Below are positions 1 through 7,810 of a stretch of 11,679 nt of DNA, piece by piece. Position 1 is the stretch's first letter, and each line of letters starts with the position of its first letter. The position numbers and the translations under genes were made by a program. Below the pieces are notes generated by a model. That model was not told where the DNA came from. It searched no databases and worked only from the letters and a program-made list of their open reading frames with translations. Source of the DNA: Porticoccaceae bacterium (GTDB lineage: Bacteria; Pseudomonadota; Gammaproteobacteria; Pseudomonadales; Porticoccaceae); the NCBI GenBank assembly GCA_003448675.1, contig DLXZ01000107.1:7102-18780 (forward strand), read 5' to 3'.

Positions 1-373
1 CACCAATGCTGATCACATTCGGGGGCGGAGGCGGTGGGGGTTCATCGTTATCGGTGATTACACCCTCGCCCGAACCATCACCGATGACGGCGCCGCCCGT
101 CGGCGCACTGAGGGTGATGTTCAGGTTCTCGGTCGGCTCGTCGATCTCGTCGTCAACCGTGGCCACTTCGACCACCTTGCTCGTCTCACCCGGCTCGAAA
201 GTAACCACCAGACCACTAACCGCCCCGTAATCTCCGGGCGCTTCCGCACTGCCATCGCTGGTATTGACCGTGACTGATTGAGCGCTGGATAGATCCGCGC
301 CACTACGGGTCACGGTAAATTGCAGGACGCCTCCCTCAACCACGCTGTCATCACCAATGCTGATCACATTCGG
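1..373 (-). repeat. Tandem Calx-beta repeat unit, 351-bp period
   Basis: A 22-base sequence occurs identically at 1-22 and 352-373 and encodes the domain-opening residues NVISIG in both places. The spacing of 351 bp equals 117 codons, one Calx-beta domain plus a proline linker. The second unit has just started at the window edge, so more copies probably follow to the left. The exact DNA identity over the boundary suggests a recent or homogenised repeat. Confidence 0.7.
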
Positions 374-769
374 AGACGGTTGACTACCTGCGGGAACTAT
401 AATCTCCGTATTCGCCGTCGAATCTATGGGAGCCGGAAAAAGCACATCGGGATCAAAACCTGCTATGACTTTAGCTTCCTTAATTTCACGGGCGAAGATC
501 GCTCCCTGACCGGTTTCGTCACCAGAACCACCTCCCGCTCCCTCACCGGCCGCAGGCTTGTCCAGCTTCTCGGAAATATCTTCTCCCGCTTCAACAGCGG
601 TCAGCAACGCATCGAATTCAGGGGTTTCAGCCGTCTGCTCGGACACACCCCTTGTTTCAGCTTCGGCATTTTCAGGAAGCACAATGGAACCTTCTTCCGG
701 AGGCGTAGTGCGATCCTCCTCTTTTACTTTTGCTTCAATTTCCCGGCCTTGCTTGATTTCGTCATTCAT
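1..769 (-). CDS. Large LapA-like repeat adhesin, N-terminal part (runs off left edge)
   Basis: This is the first 256 residues of a cell-surface protein probably exported by the type I system encoded just upstream. The ATG at 769 has AGGAG six bases before it, and an in-frame TAG lies just upstream, so the start is firm. Residues 1-50 are acidic and look disordered. Residues 51-110 resemble the linker around the LapG protease site of LapA-type adhesins (LLTAVEAGEDISEKL, then PAAG at 72-75, a Gly-rich stretch, then AGFDP). Residues 134-243 form a Calx-beta domain ending in TDNDE, followed by seven prolines (244-250) and the start of a second copy. There is no Sec signal peptide, as expected for type I export. 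The usual LapA retention domain (about 70 beta-rich residues before the linker) is not evident. The C-terminal secretion signal lies outside the window. The family call is inferred from motif and context. Confidence 0.85.
   Translation of the reverse strand, partial: MNDEIKQGREIEAKVKEEDRTTPPEEGSIVLPENAEAETRGVSEQTAETPEFDALLTAVEAGEDISEKLDKPAAGEGAGGGSGDETGQGAIFAREIKEAKVIAGFDPDVLFPAPIDSTANTEIIVPAGSQPSPNVISIGDDSVVEGGVLQFTVTRSGADLSSAQSVTVNTSDGSAEAPGDYGAVSGLVVTFEPGETSKVVEVATVDDEIDEPTENLNITLSAPTGGAVIGDGSGEGVITDNDEPPPPPPPNVISIG
545..556 (-). other. Candidate LapG-type dialanine cleavage site (PAAG) in the adhesin
   Basis: Codons 72-75 read Pro-Ala-Ala-Gly, followed by a Gly-rich stretch. In LapA-family adhesins the calcium-dependent periplasmic protease LapG cuts between the two alanines of a T/P/A-A-A-G motif, releasing the adhesin from the cell. 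The preceding helix-like EAGEDISEKLDK and the following AREIKEAKVIAGFDP match the usual surroundings. Cleavage here is inferred. No lapG or lapD gene is in the window. Confidence 0.6.
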
Positions 770-836
770 TGCTGACTCCTATGATTCCTAACTCTTTCTG
801 CTTGCTTCCTGCAGAATACCTAGATCAAATCAATAC

Positions 837-2189
837 TTAGTTCGTTCCCGATTCAAGATCGAGCCTGGCGCCTACCATGTACATCAAATCACCCATACCG
901 TGAAAAATACGATACTCGTTGAAGACCAGATCGTAACGCGCCGCAATCAGGGATTGCTGGGCATTCACGGACTCGGTCTCTGTGTTGAGAAGATCCAGCA
1001 ACGTGCGTCGACCCAGATCAAACTGATCCTCATAAGCGTCTTTAGTAGCTTGGGAATCCCGCACATGGTCAATTAAAGTAGGCATTTGTGTTTTTAGCGT
1101 TTGGTGAGCAACCCAGGATAAACGCAGCTCCTGTTCTACTTGCCGTAGCGCATTATTACGAATCTCCCTTGCCTGCTCCACAAGATAGGCAAATTCCTGG
1201 GTTCTAGCCTGGTCGGCGCGGCCCCGGTAGAGGTTATAACGCATGCGTAACATTACCTGGAGATCATCGACCTGACGCTCAATGCCGTCGATGTTGTCAT
1301 TCAAATCCCGCTCCACTTCCACATGAAAATGTGGATAAAAAGCACTCTTGGTTTGCTCGTAGAGGAAAGAAGTCGCGTCAACATCAGCTTTAGCAACCTT
1401 GAGCAATGGGTGGGTATCTCCCGCTTTCTGGACAGCGGCTTCGAGACTTTCAGGAAGATACTTTCGGTAAGACCCGGGCATACCAAGCTCGGCCTCGTTC
1501 GGCATCACCCCAACCACTCGATGGTAGTTAATACGCGCATCGCGTAAGTTCGCTGTTGCGGCAGCATGGTTGGTTTTCGCCAAAGCCAGACGACCAGCAA
1601 TTTGATCGAGATCAGCACGACTACCCACGCCCGAGTCATAGCGCTTTTTCATGCGTTCATAGACATCCTGATGAAATGACAAGGTCGCCTCAGCCAGATC
1701 AAGGATATCTTTTTGCTTCATCACTTCAGTAAACACACGCACCACTTCCAGGGATACATCCTCACCGGTGGAAATGGCACGCTGACGGGCGCTTTCCTCG
1801 CGCGCTTGCTGGTTTCGATACTCGTTATTGGTTTTAAAACCATCGAATACCAGTTGCTTCAGGTTTATCTGTGCTTCTCGGCGCTCAAGCTCGTTACGCG
1901 TCCGGGTCGGCGCGTTAGCAAACGTTGCACCGGTGGGGTCACGTTCCTGGAAGCCAAAACCGGCAACCAAATCAACGGTAGGGTAGTAACCTGCCAAAGC
2001 CTGTCGAACCTGACGTTCCCTCGCATTAGCTTGCCGAATATCGGCTAACACTTGAGGGTTCGTCTCAAGTGTCTGCTTGATAACATCACGCACATCAAGC
2101 GCTGATACAGACCCAACCGCCAACGTAAGTGGCAACACCAAGCATCCGGCAAACGTTTTGACTTGCGGGCGCGGTTTTTTCATCAACAT
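837..2189 (-). CDS. TolC-family type I secretion outer-membrane channel (LapE-like)
   Basis: This 450-residue protein should form the trimeric outer-membrane duct of the type I exporter, docking with the HlyD-like adaptor and the ABC transporter encoded upstream. Residues 1-30 are a Sec signal peptide (KK near the start, hydrophobic core, cleavage likely after SVSA30). The mature part begins LDVRDVIKQTLETNPQV, the standard opening of the outer-membrane efflux family. It shows the two-fold repeated helical organisation, with a C-terminal FDLGRRTLLDLLNTE motif typical of secretion TolC proteins. The ATG at 2189 is chosen because GGAAG lies six bases before it; a second ATG two codons later is possible. 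The gene is 290 bp after the adaptor gene and 67 bp before the adhesin, so it is probably cotranscribed with the adhesin and may have its own promoter in the 290-bp gap. Length and domain layout are normal for the family. Confidence 0.93.
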   Translation of the reverse strand: MLMKKPRPQVKTFAGCLVLPLTLAVGSVSALDVRDVIKQTLETNPQVLADIRQANARERQVRQALAGYYPTVDLVAGFGFQERDPTGATFANAPTRTRNELERREAQINLKQLVFDGFKTNNEYRNQQAREESARQRAISTGEDVSLEVVRVFTEVMKQKDILDLAEATLSFHQDVYERMKKRYDSGVGSRADLDQIAGRLALAKTNHAAATANLRDARINYHRVVGVMPNEAELGMPGSYRKYLPESLEAAVQKAGDTHPLLKVAKADVDATSFLYEQTKSAFYPHFHVEVERDLNDNIDGIERQVDDLQVMLRMRYNLYRGRADQARTQEFAYLVEQAREIRNNALRQVEQELRLSWVAHQTLKTQMPTLIDHVRDSQATKDAYEDQFDLGRRTLLDLLNTETESVNAQQSLIAARYDLVFNEYRIFHGMGDLMYMVGARLDLESGTN

Positions 2190-2368
2190 TGCTGTCTTCC
2201 TTTCCTTTTTTGAGTGTTTGTAGACGTTATTTCACGACTTTCGCTACCTGTTTAACGGCAGCTTCTGACCTAGCAAGCTGCCGAAACAGAATCTTTACCA
2301 GCAACACACGACATTTTTGCCGCAGCCAGCTGGCACTATGGTGAGCAAGCGCCACTTCACACTTCCAA

Positions 2369-2384
2369 TGTGATTTGTATCACA
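2369..2384. promoter_or_regulatory. CRP/Vfr-type operator palindrome (TGTGA-N6-TCACA)
   Basis: The bases TGTGATTTGTATCACA form a perfect inverted repeat of the CRP half-sites TGTGA and TCACA with a six-base spacer, matching the consensus core. It lies in the 290-bp gap between the membrane fusion protein and TolC genes, 180 bp upstream of the TolC start. I could not identify a well-placed -35/-10 pair: the best hexamer downstream on the minus strand, CATAGT at 2335-2340, is weak. Binding by CRP, Vfr or an FNR-type relative is inferred from the motif. Confidence 0.6.
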
Positions 2385-2414
2385 CTGGTATAGTGAAGCA
2401 CGCACCGCTTATCA

Positions 2415-2443
2415 GTTGCGAACCACCTTCCGCCTTTCGCAAC
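2415..2443. repeat. Perfect 8-bp inverted repeat after the membrane fusion protein gene
   Basis: GTTGCGAA (2415-2422) and TTCGCAAC (2436-2443) are exact reverse complements separated by 13 bases. The pair begins 36 bp beyond the stop codon of the HlyD-like gene. On the minus-strand transcript it could form a hairpin, but no U-run follows, so it is not a convincing intrinsic terminator. It might be an mRNA-stabilising or processing structure, or a protein-binding site. Confidence 0.4.
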
Positions 2444-2479
2444 AACCTTTATTACCGCTCACACCTCCAAACCAACCGC

Positions 2480-3874
2480 TTATCTTTCCCGAAACGCAAG
2501 CTGCTTGGTCTTTAGTATGGGCTTGAGCAGATAATCCAGTATGGTTTTTTTGCCAGTCAAGATATCCACTTCCACCGTCATTCCGGTGATAATCGGCAAA
2601 GCTTCTTCACCCCGCCCGAGCTCACTGTTGTCTGTCTTCAACCGAATCTGATAGTAGCTGACGCCCTCATCATCGACAATTGTGTCCGGGCTAATCTGAG
2701 TTACCCGTGCCGACAATCCACCATGAATGGCAAAATCATAGGCGGTGAATTTTACCATTGCTTTCTGGTCAGGATGAATAAAAGCAATGTCGGAGGGCAG
2801 CACCCTGGCATCGACCAGCAGCGAATCATCAATGGGTACAATCTCAACCAGATCCATACCCGGCTTGATAACGCCCCCTCTTGTTTTCACCTTGATCTGT
2901 TTTATGGTTCCACGAACCGGCGAACGCACCGTGGTGCGATCCACCCGGTCGCTGTAGGTATCATTACCTTCCAGTAGGCGTTCAAGCTCGGCATTGGCCT
3001 CATTCATTTCCCGACGCGCCTCATTGGCATAGTTTTGCGCGTAAGTCTCACTATTGGTTTTAGCTTCTTGATATTCAGCCTGCAATTGGGGAATTGAAAA
3101 ATCCGCCCTCCCCAACCCCCCCTTGAGATCATTGACCTGCCGCTCCAAGCGTAGCAGTTCAACATGGGAAACAGCGCCAGCCTCCACCAGCGGTCGAGTG
3201 ATATCGAGCTCCCTTTTCAGTAACTCATAGCTGCTGGCCAGACTGCGTTTATGCAAGCGGGCTGAGGATAGCTCCTGTTTTTTCTGCTCGACCTTTTGAT
3301 TCAGGGCGGTAACACGTGACCTAAACTCCGACTGACGAGACAGGTACAACTGCCTTTCATTTTCCGCAATGGGGTCGGTCAGCTCTTTCCCTAGCCGCCC
3401 CCACTCTTCATCGAAGTCCGTACCATCCGCTTCGGCGCGCAAACGCGATACCTGGGCCTGCAATTGTTCAATTTGTAATGAGCGTTCACGTAGCGTCGAG
3501 GAAAAAATAGTATCGTCGATCAACAACAGCGGTTGATCCTTTTGGACGATATCGCCCTCCGCCACTAGCAGTTCAGTGAGAATACCACCCTCAAGGTTTT
3601 GCACGACCTGCACATCGCCGGAAGGCACAATACGGCCCTGCCCCCGGGTGAACTCATCCACTTCAGCAAAGTAGGCCCACACCAGCGCAACCACGACACA
3701 TAACATGATCGTCCAGAGCAGTAATCGCTGAATGGCAGGCACCTTCTGTAGCATGGCCTCGGATGAATAGGACATGTATTTGAGATCAGTGGCTGGAGTA
3801 ACGTCCAATCGAGAGCGAAGACGCTCCGTAATGCCCCGAGCTGTTTGTTCCCGCGGAGAGATTTGCTCAGTCAT
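2480..3874 (-). CDS. HlyD-family type I secretion membrane fusion protein (LapC-like)
   Basis: This 464-residue inner-membrane and periplasmic adaptor links the ABC transporter to TolC. A cytoplasmic N-terminus is followed by one transmembrane helix at about 51-69. A first lipoyl half-motif lies at about 88-120 (VVQNLEGGILTELLVAEGD), and a long charged coiled-coil hairpin at about 125-305. The second lipoyl half is at about 317-346 (RSPVRGTIKQIKV), followed by the beta-barrel part. The C-terminus (GMTVEVDILTGKKTILDYLL, 431-450) is the conserved ending of type I secretion HlyD proteins. Its ATG overlaps the transporter stop codon by one base (TGATG), so translation is probably coupled. Length is normal for the family. 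Confidence 0.95.
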   Translation of the reverse strand: MTEQISPREQTARGITERLRSRLDVTPATDLKYMSYSSEAMLQKVPAIQRLLLWTIMLCVVVALVWAYFAEVDEFTRGQGRIVPSGDVQVVQNLEGGILTELLVAEGDIVQKDQPLLLIDDTIFSSTLRERSLQIEQLQAQVSRLRAEADGTDFDEEWGRLGKELTDPIAENERQLYLSRQSEFRSRVTALNQKVEQKKQELSSARLHKRSLASSYELLKRELDITRPLVEAGAVSHVELLRLERQVNDLKGGLGRADFSIPQLQAEYQEAKTNSETYAQNYANEARREMNEANAELERLLEGNDTYSDRVDRTTVRSPVRGTIKQIKVKTRGGVIKPGMDLVEIVPIDDSLLVDARVLPSDIAFIHPDQKAMVKFTAYDFAIHGGLSARVTQISPDTIVDDEGVSYYQIRLKTDNSELGRGEEALPIITGMTVEVDILTGKKTILDYLLKPILKTKQLAFRER

Positions 3875-6045
3875 CAGTTCTCGACACCCCTCACTTTGCC
3901 AGTTTTCAAGGCTTTGATTACTTCAGCTTTAGGCCCATCAGCAACCACACGCCCTTCATCAACAACAACCAGACGCTCGACGATATCGAGCATCTGCATT
4001 TTGTGAGTAATCAAGACAAGGGTTTTATCTTCGCAAAAATCCTGCAAACTGGCCTTGACCAGGTTTTCGCTGGCCTGGTCCATCGACGCCGTTGGTTCGT
4101 CAAGCAAAACGATCGCAGGGTCAGCCAGAAACATGCGCGCTAGCCCCACCGCCTGGCGCTGGCCGCCGGATAGCGTTGAACCTCTTTCTCCCACCGGCAT
4201 TTCATAGCCTAAAGGGTGTCTATTAACAAAGCTGTCGATCCCTACCCGTTCGGCAGCCTCTACAATACGGGCATCCTCAAGACCAAACTGGCCCAGCGAC
4301 AGGTTTTCACGCAAGGTCCCAAAAAACAGGGTCACATCCTGGGACACATAACCAATACTGCTACGCAAATCCGCGGGATCCAGCTGTTTAATGTCAAAAC
4401 CATCCACCAGCACCGAACCGCGGTCAGCCTCGTAAAGCCCCAGAACCAGTTTGGAAAATGTGGATTTACCGGAGCCGATACGTCCGATTACACCAATTTT
4501 TTCGCCGGGTTCAATATGCAGGGAAAACTCGTTCAGGGCCGGACGCGGCTGATCGGGGTAGGAAAAACTGACCTGTTTGAAATCCACCGCACCATCCAGG
4601 GTATGGCGATGCAAGAAACGGTCTTCCTCGCTTCGCTCTACCGGCAGTGACATAATTTCGTCGAGGGACTTTAGGGTTCCCTCAGCGTGGTCGTAATTAG
4701 CCATCAACGAGGCCACTTGCCCGAGAGGAGCCAAAGCGCGACCATTCAAAATCACACAGGCAATCAATCCACCCAGGGTGAGCTCCAGGTCGGCGATCAG
4801 GTAAACACCCCAGACAACGATCGCCACCATGGCCATCTGTTGCAGGAACTGGACACTTTGCAAGGCCGAATTGGACAACAAACGCGCCTGCAAACTCCAC
4901 TGTGAAACGTACCCAACACTCTGCTCCCAGTTCCTTTGCATTTCGCTTTCACCACCGGCGGTTTTGATGGTCTCGATACCCACCAGGCTCTCGACCAAAA
5001 GGGCATTTTTCTTGGCCGAACCCCGCATCACATTTTCGATAGTCGGCCTCAAGCGCACCTGCGCAAGGAAGGCTATCAGCAACGACAGCGGTATTACCGC
5101 CAAAGGCACGACTACCAGCCATCCGCCCAGATAAGCAATAAACGCGAGAAATACCAGCAAAAAGGGCAAATCAATCAGCGTCAAAATCGTGGCGGAAGTG
5201 ATAAAACTTCTAATTGAATCAAACTCGTGCAAGCGATTGGCAAAGGCGCCCACCGACACCGGTCGGCTGTTCATTTTGATATTTAACACACGCTCAAACA
5301 GGCGCGCCGATACAATGACATCGGTTCGCTTGGCCGCCAGCTCAACCATATAGCTACGCAGCGTTTTTAAACCCCAATCAAAACAATAGACAAGGGCGAC
5401 ACCAATGGCCAGCGCCCACAGGGTTTCAATAGCGTTATTGGGCACCACCCGATCGTAGACATTCATGACAAACAGTGGTTGCGCCAGAACAAACAGATTG
5501 ATCAGAAAAGACGCTATCAGAACATCACGATAGATATTACTCGAGCTTTTCAGCACCCCCCAAAACCAGTGCTCACCCGGTTGCTTGTGGATCTTGGGTG
5601 TGCGGGCGTCAAATTGCTGGGTCGGGCGCAAGTAAAAGGCTTGCTCCGCATATTCGGCCGACAAGTCATCCAGGCTCACCTGAAATAACCCACTGGTCTC
5701 TGGCGCCGTCAGCACCGCGTAGCCGGCGTCGGTGTCCATATCGGTTATCACCGCGTAACGTTCACCCTGCAAAGCGATGATGGCGGGCAGTACGCCCTGG
5801 GGAATCTCTCTCAGCTTGCGCCGCATGGGCATGGCCGCAAGACCTATGCGATTTGCAGCACGCACCAGGTGGTCCGGTTTCAGCTTTCCATCTTCCAGGG
5901 GCAGACCGGCGGAGGCTGCAGCCACCGAAGCTGGCCGACCTTCCAGGCGTGAAACCAGCAACAGACACTCCATCAAGCCGACAAAGTGTTCCTTGGATTG
6001 CGCGAAAAGATCGCCGCTTTGGTCCGGCGCTGCAGCTTTAACCAT
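3874..6045 (-). CDS. Type I secretion ABC transporter/permease with C39-like domain (LapB-like)
   Basis: This 723-residue inner-membrane transporter should use ATP to push the adhesin through the HlyD-TolC channel. Residues 18-140 are a C39-peptidase-like domain without peptidase residues: by my alignment Gly23 stands where the catalytic cysteine would be and Arg96 where the histidine would be. Such domains bind unfolded RTX-type cargo instead of cutting a leader. Membrane segments follow between about 173 and 440. The nucleotide-binding domain has Walker A GRIGSGKST (521-529), Q-loop Gln569, signature LSGGQ (625-629), Walker B IVLLDE (645-650) and switch His681, all intact. The ATG at 6045 has AGGGAG four bases upstream. 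The architecture is of the LapB kind, fitting export of a LapA-like adhesin. It is the first gene of the secretion cluster. Confidence 0.95.
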   Translation of the reverse strand: MVKAAAPDQSGDLFAQSKEHFVGLMECLLLVSRLEGRPASVAAASAGLPLEDGKLKPDHLVRAANRIGLAAMPMRRKLREIPQGVLPAIIALQGERYAVITDMDTDAGYAVLTAPETSGLFQVSLDDLSAEYAEQAFYLRPTQQFDARTPKIHKQPGEHWFWGVLKSSSNIYRDVLIASFLINLFVLAQPLFVMNVYDRVVPNNAIETLWALAIGVALVYCFDWGLKTLRSYMVELAAKRTDVIVSARLFERVLNIKMNSRPVSVGAFANRLHEFDSIRSFITSATILTLIDLPFLLVFLAFIAYLGGWLVVVPLAVIPLSLLIAFLAQVRLRPTIENVMRGSAKKNALLVESLVGIETIKTAGGESEMQRNWEQSVGYVSQWSLQARLLSNSALQSVQFLQQMAMVAIVVWGVYLIADLELTLGGLIACVILNGRALAPLGQVASLMANYDHAEGTLKSLDEIMSLPVERSEEDRFLHRHTLDGAVDFKQVSFSYPDQPRPALNEFSLHIEPGEKIGVIGRIGSGKSTFSKLVLGLYEADRGSVLVDGFDIKQLDPADLRSSIGYVSQDVTLFFGTLRENLSLGQFGLEDARIVEAAERVGIDSFVNRHPLGYEMPVGERGSTLSGGQRQAVGLARMFLADPAIVLLDEPTASMDQASENLVKASLQDFCEDKTLVLITHKMQMLDIVERLVVVDEGRVVADGPKAEVIKALKTGKVRGVEN

Positions 6046-6065
6046 ATCTCTCCCTAGATCACCTG

Positions 6066-6095
6066 AAAAAATGCCCGCAACTCGTTGCAGGCATT
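6066..6095 (-). terminator. Rho-independent terminator-like hairpin 20 nt before the ABC transporter start
   Basis: Read on the minus strand, AATGCCTGCAA and TTGCGGGCATT pair over 11 positions (one U-G wobble) around the tetraloop CGAG, followed by six Ts. This is a textbook intrinsic terminator shape. It ends only 20 nt before the ATG of the transporter, leaving little more than the ribosome binding site. It may stop read-through from the aldehyde dehydrogenase gene, or act as an attenuator in the leader of the secretion operon. Confidence 0.75.
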
Positions 6096-6133
6096 GTAGT
6101 TTATCACGCGATTAGAGAAATTGACTTAAGTAG

Positions 6134-6163
6134 ATTTCAGGACCCAAAGCCTCTGAATATCAA
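6134..6163 (-). promoter_or_regulatory. Weak candidate sigma-70 promoter for the secretion operon
   Basis: On the minus strand TTGATA (6163-6158) and TGAAAT (6139-6134) are separated by 18 bases. They match the consensus hexamers at 5/6 and 4/6 positions. The pair sits between the aldehyde dehydrogenase stop and the hairpin described at 6066-6095, so a transcript from here would carry that hairpin in a leader of about 80 nt. This is pattern matching only. Confidence 0.25.
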
Positions 6164-6196
6164 TTTTTGTTTACCCCTTCGCGCTGATCGCCAGGT

Positions 6197-7639
6197 CTAT
6201 TTCTTTGGCGACCGTGGGATGTAACCGATCATAGCCTTGGTCTCCAGGTATTCCTCCAGGCCCCAGACACCGTGCTCACGGCCATTACCCGACATTTTAT
6301 AACCGCCAAAGGGTGCGCCCTGGTCAAAACGAGCGCCGTTAAGCTCCACGTGTCCGGCGCGAATTTTTCGACCCACTCTTCGGGCGTCTTCAATATTGCC
6401 GGCCTGAACGTAACTGGAAAGTCCATAGGGATTATCGTTTGCAATCCGAATCGCTTCCTCCTCGGTATCGTAGGGGATCAGACACAAAACCGGGCCAAAA
6501 GCCTCTTCGCGAGCGCTAACCATGTCATTGCTGACGTTGGTGAATATGGTGGGTTTTACAAAAAAACCCTTGTCACACCCCTCCGGTTTTTCGGCGCCAC
6601 CGGCGAGCACTGTTACGCCCTCGGCAATTCCGCGCTCAATAAAGGCCAACACCCGGTCATACTGGGCCTTATTGGCAATGGGACCCATGTAAGTGTCGTC
6701 TTCCAAGGGGTTGCCGACTTTAATCCCTTCGAGGGTTTTCAAGGCAATTTCCTCGATCTCTTTCAGATCTTCCCGGGGAACCAGCATACGCATGGGGCCA
6801 TTACAGGCCTGACCCGTATTAAACATCGCCAGGCGGACTCCACCCTTGATCGCACGCGAATAATCCGCGCCTTTAAGGATAATATTGGCCGACTTACCAC
6901 CCAGTTCCTGCCCCACACGCTTAATGGTTGGCGCGGCGGCAATCGCAACGGCGGCGCCAGCACGGGTGGAACCGGTGATCGATACCACATCCACCTCCGG
7001 ATGCTTGGCCAGCGCTTCACCCACAACCGGCCCCTGACCAACTACGAGATTGAACACTCCGGGCGGCAGACCAGCTTCGTCAATAATTTCCGCCAGAATA
7101 AAGGCATCCATGGGCGCCAGTTCGCTGGGCTTGAGCACCAGCGTACAACCCGCCGCCAGCGCTGGGGCCACCTTGCCGCCAATCTGATTGAGGGGGAAAT
7201 TCCACGGCGTAATCATGCCGCAAACACCCGCCGCTTCCTTGACCACATGAGTGGAGCCATGGTCAGTTTCGAACTCATAATCCCGGCACAGTTGAGCCGC
7301 TTCCTTAAAGGTAAAAACCGGATTGCCGATTTGAGCGCCTTTACACAGCATCACCGGCATACCCATTTCCGCGGTGATTGCCTCGGCCAACTCATCGCTA
7401 CGGGCTTCAAGACCCGCCACGATCTTGTCGAGATATTCAGCACGCACTGCGGGATCGGTTTGAGACCAATCATCGAAAGCATTTCTTGCTGCCATGACCG
7501 CGGCATCAATATCCGACTCATTACCTGAGGCCACTTTGGCAACCACCTCTTCCGTCGCTGGATTGGTAATCTCCGCCACGTCCGAACCGATGGGAGCTAC
7601 CCACTGACCGTTGATATAAAATTTGTCTCTCACTAACAC
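6197..7639 (-). CDS. NAD(P)-dependent aldehyde dehydrogenase
   Basis: This soluble oxidoreductase should oxidise an aldehyde to the acid with NAD(P)+. From the GTG at 7639 it has 480 residues and all family landmarks: TPWNFPLNQ with Asn147, KPSE with Lys170 for cofactor binding, QELGGKS with the general base Glu245, and the catalytic Cys279 in FNTGQACNGP. The start is chosen because AGGAGG lies eight bases before this GTG. A longer reading from a GTG at 7660 (487 residues) would place that strong ribosome site inside the coding region and has no such site of its own. The N-terminus VRDKFYINGQWVAP is usual for the family. The substrate cannot be read from the sequence. It is a single gene, divergent from dusA, and is followed by a terminator-like hairpin. 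Confidence 0.93.
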   Translation of the reverse strand: MLVRDKFYINGQWVAPIGSDVAEITNPATEEVVAKVASGNESDIDAAVMAARNAFDDWSQTDPAVRAEYLDKIVAGLEARSDELAEAITAEMGMPVMLCKGAQIGNPVFTFKEAAQLCRDYEFETDHGSTHVVKEAAGVCGMITPWNFPLNQIGGKVAPALAAGCTLVLKPSELAPMDAFILAEIIDEAGLPPGVFNLVVGQGPVVGEALAKHPEVDVVSITGSTRAGAAVAIAAAPTIKRVGQELGGKSANIILKGADYSRAIKGGVRLAMFNTGQACNGPMRMLVPREDLKEIEEIALKTLEGIKVGNPLEDDTYMGPIANKAQYDRVLAFIERGIAEGVTVLAGGAEKPEGCDKGFFVKPTIFTNVSNDMVSAREEAFGPVLCLIPYDTEEEAIRIANDNPYGLSSYVQAGNIEDARRVGRKIRAGHVELNGARFDQGAPFGGYKMSGNGREHGVWGLEEYLETKAMIGYIPRSPKK

Positions 7640-7810
7640 TTGGTTTTCCTCCTGGGACACACTGCTTGGTGGGCAAAATTATTTCAGCCGTAAAATATAT
7701 CATGACACTCTGGGTGGCTGTATAAAGAAAACGCCCCTACGCACGATAAGTAGTAAAATCCCAGCACACACCCCCTGTTAACCACCCACCGGCCTGGGTA
7801 CGCTTGCGTT

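Noticed and set aside
320..775. Plus-strand frame of 151 codons over the adhesin start
   Set aside because: The minus strand carries a coherent adhesin N-terminus with a good ribosome site and a Calx-beta domain; the plus-strand translation looks random.
796..816. Six-base inverted repeat TTCTGC/GCAGAA between the TolC gene and the adhesin
   Set aside because: The stem is short with a nine-base loop and no U-run, so it is likely chance or too weak to act as a terminator.
5926..6045. Possible active C39 peptidase in the ABC transporter
   Set aside because: The positions of the catalytic cysteine and histidine are Gly23 and Arg96 by my alignment, so it is a C39-like docking domain and no bacteriocin-type leader processing is expected.
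6272..7528. Long open frame on the plus strand (418 codons) opposite the aldehyde dehydrogenase
   Set aside because: It lies wholly antisense to a gene with every catalytic motif intact, its translation resembles no family, and it has no plausible ribosome site. Long antisense frames are common opposite such genes.
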